From the NCBI GenBank assembly GCA_029779995.1, contig JAKOZM010000250.1, positions 1 through 10,212 of the forward strand: a DNA stretch of 10,212 nt. The letters are read 5' to 3'. Below the pieces are notes generated by a model. That model ran no database searches, was not told the DNA's origin, and saw nothing but the letters and a program-made list of their open reading frames with translations. A program made the translations under genes and the position numbers. Below are positions 6,233 to 10,212 of this stretch, in pieces. Every line of letters begins with the position of its first letter. Within the stretch, counting starts at the first letter, position 1. Source of the stretch: Actinomycetes bacterium. Lineage in GTDB: Bacteria > Actinomycetota > Actinomycetes > S36-B12 > UBA10799.

Positions 6233-6769
6233 ATGTCCGTTGTTGATATCCGCCTGTTCGGCGATCCGGTGCTGCGCACCCCGGCAGTGGCTGTGACTGA
6301 CTTCGACAAGCAACTGCGCAAACTGGTGCAGGACCTCTCGGACACGATGATGAAGGCCCCCGGTGTGGGCCTGGCCGCACCACAGATCGGGGTCGGGCTA
6401 CGGGTCTTCACCTACTACGTCGACGGGGAACTCGGACATCTCATCAACCCGGACCTGAGCCTCACCGACGAGACCGAAGAGGCCGACGAGGGGTGCCTGT
6501 CGATCCCGGAGATCCACCTGCCGACCCCGCGTGCGATCGGCGTGGTGGCCAAGGGGTACACGATGTACGGAGAACCGGTGGTGCTCGAAGGGACCCATCT
6601 GCTCGCACGCTGTGTGCAGCACGAAACGGATCACCTCGACGGCGTGCTGTTCATCGATCGCCTCGACCCCGCCCGGCGCAAGGAGGCCATGAAGATGATC
6701 CGCGAGTCAGACTGGTTCGGGCCGGACACGATCGTGAAGAGCAGCCCCCACACGGGAGTGTGGAAATGA
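6233..6769 (+). CDS. def: Peptide deformylase
   Basis: Removes the N-formyl group from the initiator methionine of newly made proteins; a cytosolic metalloenzyme acting at the ribosome exit. The 178-residue product has all three family motifs: [10 protein letters not shown] (residues 44-53), EGCLS (86-90) and HETDH (130-134). Metal ligands are C88, H130 and H134, with E131 as the catalytic acid/base. The C-terminal [12 protein letters not shown] resembles the usual actinobacterial tail. Spacing and motifs fit type 1-like deformylases of bacteria. Its last codons overlap fmt (ATGA), pairing the deformylase with the enzyme that adds the formyl group. The first ATG is the best start: it aligns with known N-termini ([16 protein letters not shown]) and sits six bases after a -10 hexamer. 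Confidence 0.97.
   Translation: MSVVDIRLFGDPVLRTPAVAVTDFDKQLRKLVQDLSDTMMKAPGVGLAAPQIGVGLRVFTYYVDGELGHLINPDLSLTDETEEADEGCLSIPEIHLPTPRAIGVVAKGYTMYGEPVVLEGTHLLARCVQHETDHLDGVLFIDRLDPARRKEAMKMIRESDWFGPDTIVKSSPHTGVWK
6754..6758 (+). promoter_or_regulatory. Shine-Dalgarno sequence of fmt
   Basis: GGGAG lies seven bases before the fmt ATG, inside the end of def. It is the only clear Shine-Dalgarno sequence at a gene start in this window, and it contrasts with the leaderless or coupled starts of the other genes. Confidence 0.55.
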
Positions 6770-7683
6770 GGGTCGTCTTCGCCGGCACACCGCACGTTGC
6801 CGTCACGAGTCTGGAGGCGATCCTGGCCTCCCGGCATGAGGTCGTCGCCGTGGTCACCCGCCCGGACGCCGTCGCCGGCCGCGGCCACCGGCTCACACCC
6901 AGCCCGGTGAGTGCCGCCGCCGCCGAACGTGGCATCCCGGTCCTCACCCCCAACAAACCCAGCGACCCCGAGTTCATCGAGACGCTGATCAGCCTCGATC
7001 CCGACTGCTGCCCGGTCGTCGCCTACGGCGCTCTGATCCCGCAGCGGGTACTGGACATCCCGGCCAAAGGCTGGGTCAACCTGCATTTCTCGCTGCTGCC
7101 CGCGTGGCGTGGCGCGGCACCAGTGCAGCGTTCCATCATGGGTGGCGATGACGTCACGGGCGCTGCGGTGTTCCAGCTCGAGGCGGGCATGGATACCGGT
7201 CCGGTGTTCGGGGTCGTCACCGAGGCCATCGGGCCCCACGACACCTCCGGTGACCTGCTGGGACGCCTGGCGATCTCTGGTGCGCAACTGCTCGTCGCGG
7301 TCCTCGACGGCATCGAAACGGGCAGACTGACGGCCGTTGCGCAGAGCACCGACGGGGTCAGCCTTGCGCCGAAGATCAGCGCGGAGGACGCCCGCGTCCG
7401 CTGGGATGAACCAGCAATGGCCGTCGACCGCCGGATTCGAGGTTGTACCCCGGCGCCTGGAGCGTGGACCATGCTGGGAGATCTGAAGGTCAAACTGGCG
7501 CCTGTGACCATCACCGAGGAGCGCCTGGCGCCAGGTGTCGTGCGCGTGGAGCGCAAGCGGGTGCTGGTCGGCACCTTGACCACGGCGGTGGAACTGGGCA
7601 TGGTGCAGCCAGCAGGTAAGAAGGCTATGCGGGCCGCCGACTGGGCCCGGGGGCTGCCCGCCGGCGATCTGGTCTTCACGTGA
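6766..7683 (+). CDS. fmt: Methionyl-tRNA formyltransferase
   Basis: Transfers a formyl group from 10-formyltetrahydrofolate to Met-tRNA(fMet), making the bacterial initiator tRNA. The 305 residues split into an N-terminal Rossmann formyltransferase domain starting [13 protein letters not shown] and a C-terminal tRNA-binding domain (from about 205, including [13 protein letters not shown] and [13 protein letters not shown]). The catalytic triad is visible: N105 and H107 in [19 protein letters not shown] and D143 in GMDTGP. The [11 protein letters not shown] folate-loop signature is intact. The start ATG at 6766 overlaps the def stop (ATGA) and has a GGGAG ribosome-binding site. The stop overlaps the rsmB GTG start. 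Length is normal, and no defect is seen. Confidence 0.97.
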   Translation: MRVVFAGTPHVAVTSLEAILASRHEVVAVVTRPDAVAGRGHRLTPSPVSAAAAERGIPVLTPNKPSDPEFIETLISLDPDCCPVVAYGALIPQRVLDIPAKGWVNLHFSLLPAWRGAAPVQRSIMGGDDVTGAAVFQLEAGMDTGPVFGVVTEAIGPHDTSGDLLGRLAISGAQLLVAVLDGIETGRLTAVAQSTDGVSLAPKISAEDARVRWDEPAMAVDRRIRGCTPAPGAWTMLGDLKVKLAPVTITEERLAPGVVRVERKRVLVGTLTTAVELGMVQPAGKKAMRAADWARGLPAGDLVFT

Positions 7684-8960
7684 CACCTGCCCGGCGCGCC
7701 GCCTACGACGTACTGCACGAGGTCGGTGCCAGCGACGCGTACGCCAACCTTGCCCTGTCGAAGACGCTGGCCGCCAGCGACATGAGCACCGCTGACAAGG
7801 GGTTGGCCACCGACATCGTCTACACCTGCCTGCGCCACCGGCTGACTCTGGACGCCGTGCTCGGGCAGGTCGTCAACCGGCCACTGGACAAGGTGGATCC
7901 GCGGGTGCTCGACATCCTGCGGATGGCCACGACCGAGTACCTGTACCTCGGCAAACCCCCGCACGCTGTGGTCGACAACGCGGTGCGGCTCACACAGTCT
8001 GTCGGCGCTCGCGGGGCGGCAGGCTTCGTCAACGCCAACCTGCGCAAGATCACCTTGACCGCCCCCGAGGCCCTGCTGGAACGCGCTGAGCGGGGCCGCA
8101 GCGGCGACGCCGCGCTGGAGGTCCAGTACTCCCACCCCGGGTGGATCATCCGGGCCTTCCGCGATGTTCTCGGCCCGGCGGAACTGCCGGCGCTACTGGC
8201 TGCCAACAACGAGGCGCCCCGGCTCACGCTGGCCGCCCGCAGCATCGACCGCTCCGGGCTGCCGGGGGAGCCCACCCCGTGGTCCCCCTGGGGCACCTAC
8301 GTCAAGGGGGACCCCGGAGCCATTCAGGCCGTCCGCAACGGACGTGCGGGTGTGCAGGACCTCGGAAGCCAGTTGATGGTGCTCGCGATGTCGCGTGCTG
8401 AAGCCCCAGAGGGGCGCTGGCTGGACATGTGTGCCGGGCCGGGCGGCAAGGCCGCGCTGTGGGCGGCGATGGCACCGGGTCAGGTCCTGGCCGTGGAGCA
8501 GCACCCGCACCGGGCCCGTCTCGTCGAGCAGGCTGTGCGGGGGACTGCGCAGGTGGAGATCGGTGATGCCGGTGCGGTCACCGGAACATTCACTCGTGTG
8601 CTCCTTGATGCCCCGTGCTCTGGTCTGGGCGTGTTGCGCCGACGCCCCGAGGCTCGCTGGCGACGCAAGCCGTCGGACATCCCGGACCTGACGCAGCTGC
8701 AATCCAGGTTGCTGAACCACGCGCTCGACGTGTGCGAGCCCGGCGGCGTCGTCGCCTATGTGACCTGCTCACCGCACCTGGCGGAAACCGACCTGATCGT
8801 CGAAGATGTGCTGCGCCGCCGCGACGACGTGAGTCAGGAAGATGCGGGGGCACTGCTGCCCGAGGTGCCGCAGGCGAGCGATGGTCTGGCGGTCCGTTTG
8901 TGGCCCCACCGACATGACACCGACGGTATGTACCTGGCGGTGTTGCGCAAGTCCGAGTGA
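7680..8960 (+). CDS. rsmB: 16S rRNA (cytosine(967)-C5)-methyltransferase RsmB (Fmu/Sun family)
   Basis: Uses S-adenosylmethionine to methylate a cytosine of 16S rRNA, equivalent to C967 of E. coli. The 426 residues begin with a NusB-like all-helical RNA-binding domain (about 1-135, [14 protein letters not shown] through [14 protein letters not shown]). The methyltransferase domain follows. Motif I reads DMCAGPGGK at 249-257 (SAM binding). Motif [20 protein letters not shown] contains C313, and motif [14 protein letters not shown] contains C363; the family uses two cysteines, the latter normally as nucleophile. The GTG start overlaps the fmt TGA by four bases (GTGA) with no Shine-Dalgarno sequence, so translation is probably coupled. 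The fmt-rsmB-rpe order is conserved in actinobacteria. Other RNA m5C methyltransferases share the catalytic motifs, but the NusB domain supports RsmB. Confidence 0.94.
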   Translation: MTPARRAAYDVLHEVGASDAYANLALSKTLAASDMSTADKGLATDIVYTCLRHRLTLDAVLGQVVNRPLDKVDPRVLDILRMATTEYLYLGKPPHAVVDNAVRLTQSVGARGAAGFVNANLRKITLTAPEALLERAERGRSGDAALEVQYSHPGWIIRAFRDVLGPAELPALLAANNEAPRLTLAARSIDRSGLPGEPTPWSPWGTYVKGDPGAIQAVRNGRAGVQDLGSQLMVLAMSRAEAPEGRWLDMCAGPGGKAALWAAMAPGQVLAVEQHPHRARLVEQAVRGTAQVEIGDAGAVTGTFTRVLLDAPCSGLGVLRRRPEARWRRKPSDIPDLTQLQSRLLNHALDVCEPGGVVAYVTCSPHLAETDLIVEDVLRRRDDVSQEDAGALLPEVPQASDGLAVRLWPHRHDTDGMYLAVLRKSE

Positions 8961-8984
8961 CTGGTGGGCATCGGCCAGTAGCCT
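8957..8984 (+). promoter_or_regulatory. Putative rpe promoter overlapping the rsmB stop codon
   Basis: A -35-like GTGACT (8957-8962) that includes the rsmB TGA is separated by 16 bases from the -10 hexamer TAGCCT (8979-8984). Six bases later is the rpe GTG at 8991. This gives a complete promoter within the 30-base gap and predicts a leaderless rpe mRNA. No Shine-Dalgarno sequence is present. TAGCCT is a fair rather than strong match. Confidence 0.45.
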
Positions 8985-8990
8985 GACCTG

Positions 8991-9650
8991 GTGGGCCTTC
9001 AGATCTCGCCGAGCATCCTCTCCGCCGACTTCGCCGATCTCGCGGCCGAGTGTCAACGTGTCGCCGGTCATGCGGACTGGTTGCACGTCGATGTGATGGA
9101 CAACCATTTCGTCCCGAACCTCACCCTCGGGCTGCCGATCGTCGAGGCGCTGCTCAAGGCGGTGTCCACGCCCGTGGACTGTCACCTGATGATCGAGGAC
9201 CCCGACCGCTGGGCGCCGGGCTACGCCGAGGCCGGGGCGGGCAGCGTCACCTTCCATGTCGAGGCCGCCACCGCCCCGATCAAGCTGGCCCGCGACATCC
9301 GGGCGCATGGCGCACGTGCGGGTCTGGGCCTGCGCCCGGCAACCCCCGTGGAGCCCTACGCCGAGCTGCTGGCCGAGTTCGACATGCTGCTGATCATGAC
9401 GGTGGAACCTGGCTTTGGCGGTCAGAAGTTCCTCGATGTGGTCGTGCCGAAGATCCGCCGGGCACGCCAGCTCATCGGGGATGCCGACGTGTGGCTGCAG
9501 GTCGACGGCGGCGTCGACGCCCGGACCATCGAGATCTGTGCGCAGGCGGGCGCCGACGTGTTCGTCGCGGGGTCCGCGGTGTACGGCGCACAGGACCCGG
9601 CCGCGGCGGTCGATGCCCTGCGGGCAGCCGCGCACGCATGCGCGCCTTGA
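8991..9650 (+). CDS. rpe: Ribulose-phosphate 3-epimerase
   Basis: Interconverts ribulose 5-phosphate and xylulose 5-phosphate in the non-oxidative pentose phosphate pathway. The 219-residue TIM barrel carries all family landmarks: [13 protein letters not shown] at the N-terminus, [28 protein letters not shown], the mobile-loop segment [11 protein letters not shown], and [19 protein letters not shown] near the phosphate site. Metal ligands are H32, D34, H65 and D172, the latter two aspartates being the acid/base pair. The start GTG at 8991 gives [14 protein letters not shown], the expected N-terminus, and follows a -10-like hexamer by six bases. It lies 30 bases after rsmB, the neighbour order known in mycobacteria, and 25 bases before an RNB nuclease gene. 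Length is normal for the family. Confidence 0.97.
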   Translation: MGLQISPSILSADFADLAAECQRVAGHADWLHVDVMDNHFVPNLTLGLPIVEALLKAVSTPVDCHLMIEDPDRWAPGYAEAGAGSVTFHVEAATAPIKLARDIRAHGARAGLGLRPATPVEPYAELLAEFDMLLIMTVEPGFGGQKFLDVVVPKIRRARQLIGDADVWLQVDGGVDARTIEICAQAGADVFVAGSAVYGAQDPAAAVDALRAAAHACAP

Positions 9651-9675
9651 CCGCCTGCGCATTGGGCTTGAACGC

Positions 9676-10212
9676 GTGACCTCCCACTATCTGTCGGCGC
9701 CGCGCGCCCCTGCGGAACTGCTCAGCGGTTTCGAGGCGATCCGGGCCGAACTCGATGTCCCGGATGCCTTCAGCCCGGCGGCTCTGCAGGACGCGCAACG
9801 GGCGGGTGAGCTGCGTCTGGACGCGGTCGACGCAACGCACCTGCCCTTCGTGACGATCGATCCGCCGAGCTCGATGGACCTCGATCAGGCGCTGCTCATC
9901 CAGCGCCGCGGGTCCGGCTACCGTGTCCACTACGCGATCGCCGACGTGCCCGCTTTCGTGCGGCCGGGCTCCGCGCTGGACGGGGAGGTCCGGCAGCGAG
10001 CTGTGACTCTTTACAGCCCCGACCGCAAGGTGCCGCTGCACCCGCAGTCGCTGAGCGAGGGTGCCGCCAGCCTGCTGCCCGATCAGGACCGGCCGGCGCT
10101 GGTGTGGCAGATCGACCTTGACCAGCAGGGGACCATCGACGACGCGACTGTCTACCGGGCGACTGTCCGATCCCGCGCGAAGTTGTCCTACGCCACAGTT
10201 CAACAGGGGCTC
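9676..10212 (+). CDS. RNB-domain exoribonuclease (RNase II/R family), 3' end beyond the window
   Basis: The frame opens with GTG at 9676 and is still open at the window edge, giving 179 residues. The RNB catalytic domain begins by about residue 50: FVTIDPPSSMDLDQAL carries D62, D68 and D70 of the metal-binding aspartate set, then YRVHYAIADVPAFV and the SEGAASLLPDQDRPALVW block. Unlike E. coli RNase II or RNase R, no N-terminal cold-shock domains precede the RNB domain; only a short helical leader (ELLSGFEAIRAELDVPDAF) does. The position of the fourth conserved aspartate is Q71, which I believe is usual for this short actinobacterial clade. It would degrade RNA 3' to 5'. No Shine-Dalgarno sequence or -10 hexamer is evident, so it is probably co-transcribed with rpe. 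Without the C-terminus I cannot say whether an S1 domain is present. Confidence 0.88.
   Translation, partial: MTSHYLSAPRAPAELLSGFEAIRAELDVPDAFSPAALQDAQRAGELRLDAVDATHLPFVTIDPPSSMDLDQALLIQRRGSGYRVHYAIADVPAFVRPGSALDGEVRQRAVTLYSPDRKVPLHPQSLSEGAASLLPDQDRPALVWQIDLDQQGTIDDATVYRATVRSRAKLSYATVQQGL

Noticed and set aside
5962..6383. Small minus-strand proteins encoded by the repeats (for example 63 and 117 codons)
   Set aside because: Similar peptide pieces (PRPLYDG, SVAGT/SGGD) appear in different frames because the 82-83 bp period breaks the frame; no start signals, and one frame runs into def antisense.
6631..7686. A 351-codon minus-strand open frame opposite fmt
   Set aside because: Antisense shadow of fmt, which has all its catalytic residues on the other strand.

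Overview
This window is a high-GC stretch of bacterial chromosome, most likely from an Actinomycetota species. The evidence is the strong G/C third-position bias, frequent GTG starts, a PriA that has lost its helicase motifs (typical of actinobacteria), and the gene order metK - priA - def - fmt - rsmB - rpe, close to the metK/priA/fmt/rsmB/rpe neighbourhood of mycobacteria and relatives. All recognisable genes are on the + strand. No IS element, phage gene, CRISPR array, tRNA or rRNA was seen.

Layout. Bases 1-126 are the tail of an unidentified gene. Bases 143-2700 hold an uncharacterised but conserved pair: a radical SAM protein (TIGR03960-like) and its partner (DUF2344/TIGR03936-like). Bases 2701-2812 are an intergenic region with dyad symmetries. 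Bases 2813-5815 carry metK (S-adenosylmethionine synthetase) directly abutted by a pseudo-helicase priA. Bases 5816-6232 are the only long non-coding stretch; they hold a hairpin and an array of about 83-bp direct repeats (two full copies, one truncated). Bases 6233-8960 are a tightly overlapping def-fmt-rsmB set, which handles N-formylation of initiator tRNA, deformylation of the nascent protein and 16S rRNA m5C methylation. Bases 8991-9650 are rpe (pentose phosphate pathway), followed by the first 179 codons of an RNB-domain exoribonuclease that runs off the window.

Transcription logic. The genes appear to fall into four units: radical SAM pair, metK-priA, def-fmt-rsmB and rpe-RNB. Each unit head lacks a Shine-Dalgarno sequence and has a TANNNT -10 hexamer ending 6-7 bases before the start codon, the geometry of leaderless transcripts. 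DUF2344, fmt and rsmB overlap the preceding gene and priA directly abuts it, so these four look translationally coupled; the RNB gene follows rpe by 25 bases. Only fmt has a clear Shine-Dalgarno sequence.

Most of this is ordinary housekeeping DNA. The parts worth a second look are the repeat array before def, the placement of the radical SAM pair beside metK, and the uniform leaderless architecture. I see no convincing new multi-gene system such as a defence, toxin or mobile system.
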